Origin: BM003 sp963699835
Lineage (GTDB): Bacteria; Pseudomonadota; Gammaproteobacteria; Steroidobacterales; BM003
Direction: 5' to 3'
Assembly: GCA_963699835.1 (NCBI GenBank)
Contig: CAVOVJ010000013.1
Span: forward strand, 1 to 64,000
DNA: 64,000 bases
Part shown: one piece after another, positions 8,462-17,555 of the stretch
Position numbering within the stretch: position 1 is the stretch's first letter
How the letters are laid out: every line of letters starts with the position of its first letter
Made by a program: the position numbers and the translations under genes
Notes under the pieces: generated by a model
The model's input: the letters and a program-made list of their open reading frames with translations, nothing else
Databases searched by the model: none
Told to the model about the DNA's origin: nothing

Positions 8462-10900
8462 ATGCGCCGCCTGTTTCCCGCAACGCTGCTGGTCTCCGCA
8501 GGGGCAATCGGCTACCAACTGTTGCTAATGCGCATGCTGTCCATCGTGCAGTGGCATCACTTCGCGTACATGATCATCAGCATCGCCTTGCTCGGCTATG
8601 GCGCCAGCGGCACGTTCATCGCGCTGTTCGAGTCTCGACTGGAATCTCGATTCGAGGCAGCCTTCGCGACGAGTGCGCTGTTGTTCAGTATTACGATGGT
8701 CTCGTGCTTTGCGTTGGCTCAGCATGTGCCCTTCAACGCGCTCGAAGTCGTCTGGGACTCAAGGCAGTTCCTTAACCTGAGCCTGATCTATTTCTTATTT
8801 TTCGTGCCGTTCTTCTTTGCCGCGTCCTGTATTGGCCTGGCATTTACGTGCAGGCGGAAAGACATCGGTCGGATTTACTTCTTTGACCTCTTCGGCGCAG
8901 GCCTTGGCGCCATTCTTGTTATAGGTGCACTGTTCGCGTTCATTCCTCAGGATGCACTCCTTATGCTGATGACGCTGCCGCTCATCGCGTCGGTAATCAT
9001 GAGCACACAGTCCTCGGCTCGCGCGCCGCTTATGACTGTTCAGCTTTTATGGCTTGCTTTGCTGGTCAGCGGCATTCCGCAAAACCGGCTTGGCCTGCGT
9101 GTCTCGGAATATAAAGGGCTGAGTCAGGCCCTGCAGGTGATCGACAGCCGGATTCTGGATGTATCGTCCAGTCCGCTGGGGCAACTCACGGTCGTCGAGA
9201 GCCCAACGGTGCCTATCCGTCATGCGCCGGGCTTGAGTTTCAGCACGCTGCATATCCCGCCGCAGCAGCTTGCCGTTTTTACAGACGCCGACAGCATGAG
9301 TGCCATAACGCGCTTCGATGGTGATCTCAATTCGGTCGCCTACCTCGACGATGTCACGGCAGCTTTGCCTTACGCTCTGCTCGACAAACCTGATGTCCTG
9401 GTTCTCGGTGCCGGCGGTGGCAGCGATGTGCTGCTCGCGCTGTATCACGGCGCAAACAGCATCGATGCGGTGGAGCTCAATCCGCAAATGAGCAAACTCG
9501 TCCACGAGACCCACGCTGAGTTCGCAGGCTTTGTTTATGACGATCCGCGTATTACCGTCCATGCCAGCGAGGCGCGCGGTTTCGTCGCTCAGAGCAGTAC
9601 CCAATATGATCTGATCCACATCGGCCTGCTCGATTCCTTCGGTGCATCCGGTGCCGGTGTTTATGCGCAAAGTGAAAGCTATATCTATACAGAGGAGGCT
9701 ATTCGCGAATACCTCGAACACACGACGCCCGGAGGCCTGCTCGCTATCACGCGTTGGCTCAAATTGCCGCCGCGAGACGGCCTGAAACTCGTGGCGACCG
9801 CGATTGATGCGTTGCGCACTATGGGAGTAACCCAGCCCGGACAGCAGCTCGCCGTTATTCGTAGCTGGAACACGAGCACCGTGCTCATTAAGAATGGCGC
9901 CCTGATGCCTGACGACATCCAGTCGGTGCGGCAGTTCGCACGGTCGCGCTCGTTCGATACGGCCTGGTTTCCGGGTATTCAGGCGAGCGATACGAATCGC
10001 TTCAATGTACTGCGTGAGCCGTATCTTTACAATGGCACCAAGGCGCTACTAGGGCCGCGTGCCGGAGAATTCGCCGAGCGCTACAAGTTTTACATTCAGC
10101 CTGCAACGGACAACCGACCTTACTACTTTCACTTTTTCAAATGGGCGACGCTGCCTGAAGTGATCGCGCTGCGTCGGGCCGGTGGCGCAGGCCTGATCGA
10201 ATGGGGTTACCTGATTCTGATCGCGACTCTGTTGCAGGCGGCGATCGCCGGGCTCGTGCTGATCCTGTTGCCACTTTCCCGCGTCAAGCGTATGTGGCCG
10301 GCCGGAACTGGCCCGCGCATTGGCACTTACTTTCTGCTGCTCGGCCTGGCATTTCTGTTCATCGAAATGGCGTTCATCCAGAAGTTCATTCTGTTCCTGA
10401 GTCATCCGCTGTATTCGGTTGCCGTTGTTCTGAGCAGCTTTCTCGTTTTCGCGGGGCTCGGTAGTGCCTTGTCACAGATACTGGCGGGGAAACTCGAGGG
10501 AAACGATCGCGCACCAGTAGCCGTTGCTGTCGGCGGCATCGCGTTGTTTGCAATCGTGTACGTGATCCTGCTGCCCTTGATTTTTCAGCGCTGCATCGGT
10601 TTTTCGGACCCGGTGAAGATAGTGATTTCGGTCGTGTTGATTGCCCCTCTTGCCATCAGTATGGGCATGCCGTTTCCGCTGGGACTCAAGTATGTAGCCG
10701 CAACTGCGCCAAATTTCATTCCGTGGGCCTGGGGGATCAACGGCTTTGCCTCGGTTATCAGCGCGGTTCTGGCCACTCTGCTGGCAATCGAATTTGGCTT
10801 CGTCTTCGTAACCCTGGCCGCATTGGTTTTGTACGCCATTGCGGCGCTCATCTTCGCATCATCAACTGGACCTGGGAGTCCCAACCCTCTTCGCCAATGA
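8462..10900 (+). CDS. Membrane protein with spermidine-synthase-like domain
   Basis: The protein has 812 residues in three parts: about six N-terminal membrane helices (residues 1-220), a cytosolic methyltransferase-fold domain (about 290-560), and a second bundle of about seven helices (575-800). The central domain contains VLVLGAGGGSDVLLAL near 311 and DAVELNPQM, the nucleotide-binding and acidic segments of spermidine synthase-like proteins. Fused membrane forms of this family are widespread, and their reaction is mostly untested. The gene sits 10 bases after the exported Pcm gene. Its last 53 bases overlap, antisense, the 3' end of the second pcm gene. Confidence 0.8.
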   Translation: MRRLFPATLLVSAGAIGYQLLLMRMLSIVQWHHFAYMIISIALLGYGASGTFIALFESRLESRFEAAFATSALLFSITMVSCFALAQHVPFNALEVVWDSRQFLNLSLIYFLFFVPFFFAASCIGLAFTCRRKDIGRIYFFDLFGAGLGAILVIGALFAFIPQDALLMLMTLPLIASVIMSTQSSARAPLMTVQLLWLALLVSGIPQNRLGLRVSEYKGLSQALQVIDSRILDVSSSPLGQLTVVESPTVPIRHAPGLSFSTLHIPPQQLAVFTDADSMSAITRFDGDLNSVAYLDDVTAALPYALLDKPDVLVLGAGGGSDVLLALYHGANSIDAVELNPQMSKLVHETHAEFAGFVYDDPRITVHASEARGFVAQSSTQYDLIHIGLLDSFGASGAGVYAQSESYIYTEEAIREYLEHTTPGGLLAITRWLKLPPRDGLKLVATAIDALRTMGVTQPGQQLAVIRSWNTSTVLIKNGALMPDDIQSVRQFARSRSFDTAWFPGIQASDTNRFNVLREPYLYNGTKALLGPRAGEFAERYKFYIQPATDNRPYYFHFFKWATLPEVIALRRAGGAGLIEWGYLILIATLLQAAIAGLVLILLPLSRVKRMWPAGTGPRIGTYFLLLGLAFLFIEMAFIQKFILFLSHPLYSVAVVLSSFLVFAGLGSALSQILAGKLEGNDRAPVAVAVGGIALFAIVYVILLPLIFQRCIGFSDPVKIVISVVLIAPLAISMGMPFPLGLKYVAATAPNFIPWAWGINGFASVISAVLATLLAIEFGFVFVTLAALVLYAIAALIFASSTGPGSPNPLRQ

Positions 10901-11522
10901 GAGGTACGAAACGAACGGGCACCAGATATTCCGTTTCGAACTCGGCTGCTGTGATCCTTGTTACCCGAACCAAGTCCTGATAACAGGTGGTCTTGCCGAT
11001 CGGCATGACGAGGCGGCCGCCTGTCTTGAGCTGATCCTTCAGCGTGTCAGGGACATCGGGGCCCCCGGCTGTAACGACAATCCCGTCGAACGGGGCATGC
11101 TCTGGCCAGCCGAGTGTTCCGTCGCCCTGGCGCACATGCACGTTCTGGTAACCCAGTTTGCCGAGAATCGTGCGCGCCATGGTCGCGAGCCCATCGATTC
11201 GCTCTATGGTGTATACGTCCGCAGCGATCTCCGCAAGTACAGCTGCGGCATACCCGGAGCCTGTGCCAATCTCCAGGACCTTCTCACCGCCATCGAGGGC
11301 CGGGACTTCCGTCATATAGGCAACAACATAGGGTTGCGAGATAGTTTGGCCGTCGCCAATGGGCAACGGCGCGTCATCGTATGCCCGTACTCCGAGCCCC
11401 TTCGGCAGAAATTGCTCACGCGGGACCTTGCGCATTGCATTCAGAACTTTCTCCGATCGCACACCGCGCCCCGCAATCTGACGTTGAACCATTCGCTCTC
11501 GCAGTCTCGGGTAGTCGGTCAT
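10848..11522 (-). CDS. pcm: Protein-L-isoaspartate O-methyltransferase, cytosolic form
   Basis: ATG at 11522 is chosen because a strong GGAGG lies five bases upstream. The upstream ATG at 11540 would place that site inside the gene. The protein then has 224 residues, the usual Pcm length: MTDYPRLRERMVQRQIAGRG, AYDDAPLPIGDGQTISQPYV, the SAM loop LEIGTGSGYAAAVLAE, and the C-terminal VRFVPLIGEEGW. No signal peptide. It repairs isoaspartyl damage in the cytosol. It converges on, and overlaps by 53 bases, the membrane spermidine-synthase-like gene, so the two messages share complementary 3' ends. Confidence 0.93.
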   Translation of the reverse strand: MTDYPRLRERMVQRQIAGRGVRSEKVLNAMRKVPREQFLPKGLGVRAYDDAPLPIGDGQTISQPYVVAYMTEVPALDGGEKVLEIGTGSGYAAAVLAEIAADVYTIERIDGLATMARTILGKLGYQNVHVRQGDGTLGWPEHAPFDGIVVTAGGPDVPDTLKDQLKTGGRLVMPIGKTTCYQDLVRVTRITAAEFETEYLVPVRFVPLIGEEGWDSQVQLMMRR

Positions 11523-12120
11523 GACTTCCTCCGCATCCACTTCCCAGGCTCGCTGACGTCAGCATATGTTGATAAGACCAGCTTAGATATCATGTGCTGT
11601 CGCTGTTTTGCACCTGCGTGTAGTGGGTGTGTCGCAGAAACCGCTTGAAAAATCCAGGAAAGTGTCCGGTCGCGTGTGCCCTTGTCGATCGTGAATTGCG
11701 AAATTCCGGCATATTGCCGATTACGTGTATCACGGCATCGGGAAGCCGGTGGGGGAAGTGAGTGCGGTTCTCTCAATCCGCATGATTTAAATTACGAGGG
11801 TGCATTCACAGTCAGGGCAGGGGGGGGATTTCGCGCTGGTGCCAAAACCCCGTGCGCACCTGACGAGATTTCACGGCGTGTTCGCGCCGGCGAGCCCGGA
11901 CCGGGCCCGGGTCGTGCCGGAACAGCCGGCTTACTACCGACTCGGAGTTGGGTCACAGGTCATTTGCGGGCCATTGCGATCCCTTTCGCAGGCGGGGCCG
12001 GATGCAGGTGGAACCCCGGCTTCTTGATGTTTGGTGGGCATCCGCGCCCATGTCACACAGCCGCAAAATTGCGCGGGCAGCATTGTCGGCTTCGGACACC
12101 AGCACAAGGAAGAAGAATCA
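11523..12120. other. Intergenic region, no gene seen
   Basis: About 600 bases between the divergent pcm gene and the choice-of-anchor-I gene. A plus-strand reading frame is open across it into the next gene, but its composition (Gly/Arg/Pro-rich low complexity) does not look like protein and the downstream gene has its own ribosome site and signal peptide. A run of eight G occurs at about 11819-11827. I see no tRNA, repeat or clear promoter. Confidence 0.5.
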
Positions 12121-13817
12121 TGCCCCGAACCGGACGACTCCTCACCATCACCCTCGCCTCGTTTGCATTGACCGCCCTCGCCGGCATCGCACCGGCCGAT
12201 GCGAAGAAGCCCAAGAAGATCAAGGACATCACGCTATCGCCGATCGTGACTTTCGACAGCGGTAGCGGCGAAGGCGGCGCCGAAATCGTGGCGTTCGACA
12301 GCGTCAACGATCTCGTACTGGTCACCAATGGCGAGGAGAATCGGATCGACATCTTCCCGCTGCCGGCCGGCGCGCCGAGCAGCTTCGACCTGTCGCCCTT
12401 CGGCGCGGGCGTGCAGAGCGTCGCGGTCAAGAACGGCCTCGCTGTCGCGGTCGTCGCAGCCGACCCGGTCGTGCTGCCCGGCAGCGCGGTGTTCTTCGAC
12501 CCGGCCAACCCGGGCGCCGGCGCCAGCGCGGTCGTCCAGGTCGGCGCGTTGCCGGACATGGTGACGTTCAATTACCAGGGCTCCCAGGCGCTGGTCGCGA
12601 ACGAAGGTGAGCCTCGTTGCATTGATAGCAACGGCGTCGGCGTCACCGATCCGACGCTCGCCACCAACCCGAACGGCAGCATATCGATCATCGACATCAT
12701 GGGCGGCGCGCCGGCCGGCGTGACGACAGTGGACTTCACCGGGTTCAACGGCAGCGAAGCCAATCTGCGCGCGAAAGGTGTTCGCGTCGGGACGTGGCCG
12801 GGCGCGACCGTCGCCCAGGATCTCGAGCCCGAGTACATCACCGTGGCCAAGAACGGCAAGACCGCCTACGTGAGCCTGCAGGAGAACAACGCGATCGCGA
12901 TCATAGACCCCAGAACGGGAACGGTGATCGACATCGTCGGGCTCGGCCTGAAGAACCACAGCCTGCCGGGCAATTCGCTTGACGCCAGCGATCGGGATGA
13001 CGCGGCCAACATCCGCGACTGGCCGGTTCACGGCATGAGCATGCCCGATGCGATCGCCTCGTGGAAATCCAAGGGCATGACCATGGTCGCCAGCGCGAAC
13101 GAAGGCGACGGCCGCGAGTATTTCAACAACGCCAATAACGACGAAGATGCACCCGGTGCCGAGATCTGCTTCATCGACGAGAGCCGGATCAAGGACCTGA
13201 CGCTCGACCCGAGCTTCCCACTGCCACCCGGCATCGCGTCGCTGGACGACCTGCAGGAGGACGAAAACCTCGGCCGGTTGAAAATGTCGAAGTTCTTCCC
13301 GTCGGAATTCGCCGGTGGCGTGCCGCCGAGCGACGACACCGACCCCTCCGACGTCGCCGGCCTGACCTACTCCAAGCTCGCCAACTACGGCGCCCGCTCC
13401 GTGACGATCTGGGACAGCGCCGGCAATCTCGTCTGGGACAGCGGCGACCAGATCGCCAACAAGATCCTCGCCACGATCGGCGAGGACGCTTGGGTCAATG
13501 GCCCGGTGCTCGGCACGACCGGCGCGCCCGACGGCCGCAGCGACGACAAAGGCGCCGAGCCGGAAGCCGTTGCCGCCGGCAAGGCCTATGGCGTCAATCT
13601 GATCTTCGTCGGGCTCGAACGCGCCGGCGGCATCATGACCTTCGACGCCACCGACCCCGCCTCGCCCGCGCTGCTCGAGTGGGTGCAGACCGCGGACATC
13701 TCGCCTGAGGGCATGCAGTTCGTAAAGGAAGACGACAGCCCGACCGGCACGGCACTGCTGCTCGTCTCTTACGAGGTCAGCGGCACGACGACCGTGTTCG
13801 AAGTCGAAAAGCACTAA
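12121..13817 (+). CDS. Secreted choice-of-anchor-I domain beta-propeller protein
   Basis: ATG at 12121 is preceded by AAGGAAGAAG and gives a clean signal peptide (MPRTGRLLTITLASFALTAL, cleavage after ADA). The mature protein of about 540 residues has the features of the choice-of-anchor-I family: GGAEIVAFDSVNDLVLVTNG, VALVANEGEPR-type repeats (SQALVANEGEPRCID), PEYITVAKNGKTAYVSLQEN, ASANEGDGREY and AEPEAVAAG. These are large propeller-like secreted proteins, sometimes described as alkaline-phosphatase- or esterase-like; the substrate is unknown. No C-terminal sorting tag is obvious. A good hairpin terminator follows. Confidence 0.82.
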
Positions 13818-13866
13818 CAAACCGTCGGGCGGCGCGGCTCGCGCCGCGCCCGTTTGCCGCAAAAGA

Positions 13867-13895
13867 AACCCGCTGCCGACGTAGCGGGTTTTTTT
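13867..13895 (+). terminator. Rho-independent terminator
   Basis: The stem AACCCGCT / AGCGGGTT with an 8-base loop is followed directly by a run of T. It lies 50 bases after the choice-of-anchor-I gene and should end its transcript. Confidence 0.85.
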
Positions 13896-13980
13896 CTACC
13901 TCGAATCTGTTGCGGTCAACGGCGATCTCAATCGTGTTCGCCGTCAGCGGTAGTCGGACCAGACAGGTTGTTTGAATGTG

Positions 13981-14110
13981 CCGAAAAGGTGCGAAAAGGT
14001 GCCGGGTTTATTATCTCCTTCGGTGCGAAAAGGTGCCCGAAAAGGTGCCGGGTTTATTATCTCCTTCCGAAAATAAACCCGGCACCTTTTCAGGCACCTT
14101 TTCAGCACCT
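13981..14110. repeat. Dispersed repeat, locus C, with long inverted-repeat hairpin
   Basis: Direct units of GAAAAGGTGC(C)GGGTTTATTATCTCCTT occur at about 13992 and 14038. An inverted copy follows: AAAGGTGCCGGGTTTATT at 14041-14058 pairs with AATAAACCCGGCACCTTT at 14072-14089. Further partial inverted pieces (GGCACCTTTTCA, CAGCACC) run to 14110. The core GGTTTATT plus ATCT links it to the repeats at 1603 and 3357. It sits just past the 3' end of the HxlR regulator. Confidence 0.8.
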
Positions 14111-14117
14111 TGGATTA

Positions 14118-14852
14118 CTACTCGGCTGCATAGAGTCGGCTCTCGCGACCCTTGACGCGTCGTCGGTATGGGGCAAGCGCGCTGAGCTGTAACCAATCGG
14201 GGAACGCTGACACCAGTTGCTTTGAGCCGCACAGGCGGATCTTTCCGGCGCGAATCTCCTGACGAAGATCGCGGAATCCACGCCACGCCTCTACGAAGCG
14301 CCGCATGTCAGACCGGACGTGGAGGTTGGTTTCGTACCCTGGATCCTTCAGGCACATGTCGACTTTGCCGTCATTATTGACGAGCCAGAATCGTCGAAAC
14401 TCGGTGGGCGTCCCTGAAAATTCGAACTCAACGACCGTTCGGCCTTCGGGCATTGCATCGGTGTTGACTCGTAGCGACATACTCCAGGCCAGAAACGCAG
14501 GGTCGAGGTCGTCCATGTCCATGTCGCGCGACCACTGTTGCCCCCAGATTGCCATCCGGTCGATCAAATCCGTCAGGTCCAGGGCAGCTTCGGTCGGTTC
14601 GTAGCGATAGCGATTCTCGTTGCGTATCTTGCGTCGCTCTACAAGTCCAGCGTGCTCGAGATCAGATAGGCGCGTCGAGAGCAGGCTCGGCGAGATCTTC
14701 GGAATACCCTGGTGAATCTCATTGAACGTCCTGCAGCCATCGACGAGTCTGCTGATGACGAGAATGGTCCACCGCCTACACAACAGTTCCGCCGCTAGCG
14801 CAAGCGGGCAGTATTGACCGTAACTTGATGATTTACCTTCTATAATTCTCAT
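14118..14852 (-). CDS. HxlR-family winged-helix transcriptional regulator with extra C-terminal domain
   Basis: ATG at 14852 gives 244 residues; an in-frame ATG at 14873 would add seven. The first 100 or so are an HxlR-type winged helix: YGQYCPLALAAELLCRRWTI, RTFNEIHQGIPKISPSLLSTRLSDLEHAGLVERR split around the recognition helix. Typical HxlR proteins end there. This one continues for about 130 residues with a domain resembling SCP2/sterol-carrier-like ligand folds (VVEFEFSGTPTEFRRFWLV, VDMCLKDPGYETNLHVRSD), so it may sense a small molecule. It is divergent from the vanadium haloperoxidase and probably regulates it. Confidence 0.8.
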   Translation of the reverse strand: MRIIEGKSSSYGQYCPLALAAELLCRRWTILVISRLVDGCRTFNEIHQGIPKISPSLLSTRLSDLEHAGLVERRKIRNENRYRYEPTEAALDLTDLIDRMAIWGQQWSRDMDMDDLDPAFLAWSMSLRVNTDAMPEGRTVVEFEFSGTPTEFRRFWLVNNDGKVDMCLKDPGYETNLHVRSDMRRFVEAWRGFRDLRQEIRAGKIRLCGSKQLVSAFPDWLQLSALAPYRRRVKGRESRLYAAE

Positions 14853-14949
14853 GGCCCCGGCAATTTCATGCACTACAAAAAAGAGAGTAGTCCAAGATCC
14901 GCGTCGACGATAGGGTTACTACAGGTCAGGACACACCTGGAGGACGCAA

Positions 14950-16245
14950 ATGTACGCCACCAAGATCATTGCCGGTCTGGCCATCTTGGCCCTGAGCCTG
15001 CCGAGTGCAAACGCGCTCGCAGACGATGCGGCTCTTGCGACGGAGTGGAATGAGACCGTGCTCGAAATGGCCGAGGCGGAAGACGGCTTCCTCACGCTAA
15101 AAGGGCTGCGGACCGTCACGATGATGCATATCGCAATGCATGATGCGCTGAGTTCGATCAATGGCAAATATGAGATTTACGCATTTGCGGGCGTCATGCC
15201 GGAGGCAAACCCGGTTGTCGCAGCCTCTGAAGCTGCGTTCGTCGTGGCGGCAGACCAGTATCCCGATCAGCAAGAGAGGCTTGCGGCACTACGCGACCGA
15301 TGGTTGGGTGACATCGAGGCGGGCGAGGCGAGCGAGACTGCCAAGCAACTGGGCAAAGCAGCGGCGCGCGCCATCCTTGAGAATCGAGAAGGTGATGGTT
15401 GGGACTCGGAGGCCGAGTATCGCTGGCATCCGATGGCGCCGGGTGTGTACGCCGAGTTTCAGGAGCACAGTGGGACGCCGCAGGGGTTTATTTTTGGCGC
15501 GGGCTGGGCCAAAGCACGAGGGTTCGCATTGGCGCGTCCCGATGAATTTCGGGCGCCTCCGCCGCCAGAGATAGCGAGTGAGGCTTACACCCGAGCCTTC
15601 AATGAGGTCAAGGAGCTTGGCCGTTTCCAGAGCATGGTCCGTACCCCCGACCAGACCCACATCGCCTTGTGGTGGAAAGACTTTGCCGAGAACTCACACA
15701 ATCGTCTCGCGCGTGACCTTATCGAGAAGGAAGACCTGCCGTTACCTGAAGCCGTCCGCTTGCTGGCATTGCTCAACATGACCATTTTCGACGGGTACGT
15801 CAGTAGTTTCGACAACAAATTCCACTACAACCATTGGCGGCCATACACAGCAATACGATGGGCCGAGAACGACGGCAATCCGAATACGCTGCCCGAAGAG
15901 ACCTGGACGAACACACACCGTCATACCTATGCATTTCCGTCATATCCATCCGCGCACGGAACAGCGTGTGCAGCCGCTATGAAGGCGTTCGACGATGTTT
16001 TCGGAAACGAATACGCATTCACTATGCGAATTCCGATGGTTGATGTGGCGGGCCCGTTTTCGGGAAAAATCGAGATGCATCCGCCGACACGAGATTTCGA
16101 GAACTTCTCCGCAGCTGCCATGCAATGCGGGCTATCCAGAATCTATCTCGGAATCCACTTTCGATACGACTCGATTGAGGGTGTGCGTCTCGGTGACGCT
16201 GTAGGTCGAAACGTCGTGGATAACTTCCTGAGACTCAATCCTTAA
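14950..16245 (+). CDS. Vanadium-dependent haloperoxidase / PAP2-superfamily exported enzyme
   Basis: The protein has 431 residues with a signal peptide (MYATKIIAGLAILALSLPSA) and a GGAGG ribosome site. It contains the three vanadate/phosphate-binding blocks of the haloperoxidase/PAP2 superfamily: NHWRPYTAIR near 297, YPSAHGT near 333, and SRIYLGIHFRYDS near 396. Some relatives halogenate organic substrates with peroxide and halide; others are phosphatases. The length and motif spacing favour the bacterial haloperoxidase-like group, but sequence alone does not prove halogenation. Export would place it in the periplasm. The divergent HxlR-like gene is the natural candidate regulator. Confidence 0.82.
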   Translation: MYATKIIAGLAILALSLPSANALADDAALATEWNETVLEMAEAEDGFLTLKGLRTVTMMHIAMHDALSSINGKYEIYAFAGVMPEANPVVAASEAAFVVAADQYPDQQERLAALRDRWLGDIEAGEASETAKQLGKAAARAILENREGDGWDSEAEYRWHPMAPGVYAEFQEHSGTPQGFIFGAGWAKARGFALARPDEFRAPPPPEIASEAYTRAFNEVKELGRFQSMVRTPDQTHIALWWKDFAENSHNRLARDLIEKEDLPLPEAVRLLALLNMTIFDGYVSSFDNKFHYNHWRPYTAIRWAENDGNPNTLPEETWTNTHRHTYAFPSYPSAHGTACAAAMKAFDDVFGNEYAFTMRIPMVDVAGPFSGKIEMHPPTRDFENFSAAAMQCGLSRIYLGIHFRYDSIEGVRLGDAVGRNVVDNFLRLNP

Positions 16246-16679
16246 TAAGACTGAAGTAAACAAACACTCTTGACTGGCAGCTTTCGGCTGGGGTTTTACC
16301 CCGACACCACGGACGGTTGAGTTCAGCTCGCGACGAGGCTTGCCGACACTCAGATCGCCTCCAACCGAAAGGCGGAGGCCCTAGCCACGTTGGGAGCAGG
16401 TGTGGACCATATTAAGGGGGCGAAGGCCGACAAGCGCCTCGTCGAAACTCTGAATGCTCGCATCAAAGGTCTGCGGACGAAAAAACGTCGTAAATAGGAG
16501 CACCCCGAATTGACCGAGTCTTGATAGTCGCTAACCGCGGTGGGACGGTTCGCGTGATCGCGAGCATCGAGGACCCTGAGGTCGTCGAGCGTGTGCCCAG
16601 TTTGACCGTACCCCAGTAATTCGAGCCATGGGACCTGCGGCATGTCCTGGTATTGAAGGTCACCCCGATGCCGAGCCAG
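16246..16679. other. Decayed region with coding-like fragments
   Basis: No intact gene. A plus-strand stretch ending at 16497 reads ASNRKAEALATLGAGVDHIK and ends GLRTKKRRK followed by a stop. It looks like the end of a basic protein but I cannot assign it. An IS91-like tail fragment follows (annotated separately). At 16672-16690 is a 19-base segment that recurs inverted at about 22117-22135. Confidence 0.4.
16519..16614 (+). pseudogene. Probable IS91-family transposase C-terminal fragment
   Basis: The plus strand reads RGGTVRVIASIEDPEVVERV, matching the conserved tail of IS91-type transposases (CGG-xx-xVIAxIEDPxVIxxIL). The frame then diverges and stops at 16614. No other part of the transposase is adjacent. 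Short length makes this tentative. Confidence 0.45.
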
Positions 16680-16927
16680 TCAGCCTGAGAATTTCCGGCC
16701 TGCATGGGCCATTTCGGCCGCGTATTCCCTGGGCGCTCGATGATTGAGAGCCTTGTGAGGCCGCCTCTCGTTGTAATCGATCCGCCAGGCGTTCAGTTTC
16801 TCCTTTGCATCGGCGAGTGACGTGAACCAATGAACGTTCAGGCACTCGTCCCGAAGGCTACCATTGAATGATTCGATGTGCGCGTCGTCGGTCGGTTTCC
16901 CTGGCCTGGAGAACTCGAGCTGAACTG
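16680..16927 (-). pseudogene. IS3-family (IS407-like) transposase OrfB C-terminal fragment
   Basis: The minus strand encodes VQLEFSRPGKPTDDAHIESF, then NGSLRDECLNVHWFTSLADA and LNAWRIDYNERRPHKALNHR, ending AGRKFSG. This is the terminal third of OrfB from the IS407-like branch of IS3, including the catalytic Glu in the HIESFNG block. Upstream it joins, within one or two bases of 16927, a truncated aspartyl-protease gene. The element therefore inserted into that gene and was later mostly deleted. Confidence 0.85.
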
Positions 16928-17187
16928 TCCTCGTGGATGCCCCGCACTCTGATCTTTTTGCCCGGATCGAGATCCATTTCGTGCTGCTTGGTGAAATCGG
17001 TCTTAATCGCATTGATCTGCGCACCCGAATCAAGCAGGGCGTAAGTATCCTGATCCGCGATTCTGACCGGGATGAAGATATGCCCCCCGTACAGTTGGAA
17101 CGGGATCCACGGCGTCATGCCGGCTACCGCCGGTTGACTCAATGTCACCATTGCAATGATGACCAGTAGCCTGCGCCAGTTGTGCAT
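16928..17187 (-). pseudogene. Truncated second copy of the retropepsin-like aspartyl-protease gene
   Basis: The first 87 residues are nearly identical to the start of the intact gene at 20987-21895: MHNWRRLLVIIAMVTLSQPA (signal peptide), GMTPWIPFQLYGGHIFIPV, then the aspartyl motif ALLDSGAQINAI. Homology stops at RGIHEDS, where an IS3 transposase fragment takes over. The catalytic second half is missing, so it cannot be an active protease. The upstream non-coding sequence is duplicated as well. Confidence 0.85.
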
Positions 17188-17390
17188 CGATCTCCCTTCG
17201 TGATTGAAACGTAGTATAGATGCCTGTGGGCCTGCAAAAATCAGGCAGCCCCTGGAAGGTATCAGTGAAGGAGTCCCTGGACGCTGGAAACTCGACAGCC
17301 TTGTTCGGCGATGTCAATTGTTCTTTTCGTCGGGCGACCAAATGAACCCAATTGGCTCAGCCGGTCTTTCCGACTTGAATCTCCTCTTGG
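16928..17390. repeat. Segmental duplication, copy 1 (partner at 21636-22097)
   Basis: About 460 bases in the same orientation as 21636-22097, covering the 5' end and upstream region of an aspartyl-protease gene. Many substitutions separate the copies (for example GATCTCCCTTCG against GATCCCCCTTCG), so the duplication is not recent or it was acquired from a relative. Confidence 0.8.
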
Positions 17391-17535
17391 TAGAAAATTC
17401 TACGTGCAACCTCGACTATTTTCCGGGGGGATTACAATACGGTTTCCTCGTGTACTTTTGCTGGTCAAGATGTGGTTATTCCTGCGGCATCGCATTTCTC
17501 AACGGCCGGGAGTGACGCGGCATCATAGGACGGCA

Positions 17536-17555
17536 GGCGGAGCCATGCACCAAGG
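17536..17555. repeat. Orphan IS5-type terminal repeat
   Basis: GGCGGAGCCATGCACCAAGG is nearly identical to the right end of the IS5-family element at 32511-32528 (GGGAGCCATGCACCAAGG). It marks exactly where the IS256 transposase remnant begins. A related IS5 element probably inserted into the IS256 copy and left only this end. Confidence 0.6.

Noticed and set aside
11676..12120. 148-residue N-terminal extension of the choice-of-anchor-I protein
   Set aside because: ATG 12121 has its own ribosome site and a textbook signal peptide; the extension is low-complexity.
12234..13862. Long minus-strand open frame (542 residues) opposite the choice-of-anchor-I gene
   Set aside because: It is the antisense shadow of a GC-rich gene; composition is Arg/Gly/Val/Ala-heavy, no motif is seen, and the plus strand encodes a clear signal peptide and family motifs.
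13981..14110. Possible CRISPR array or phage attachment site
   Set aside because: Only two direct units plus inverted copies; the inverted pairing fits a REP-type hairpin, and there is no integrase.
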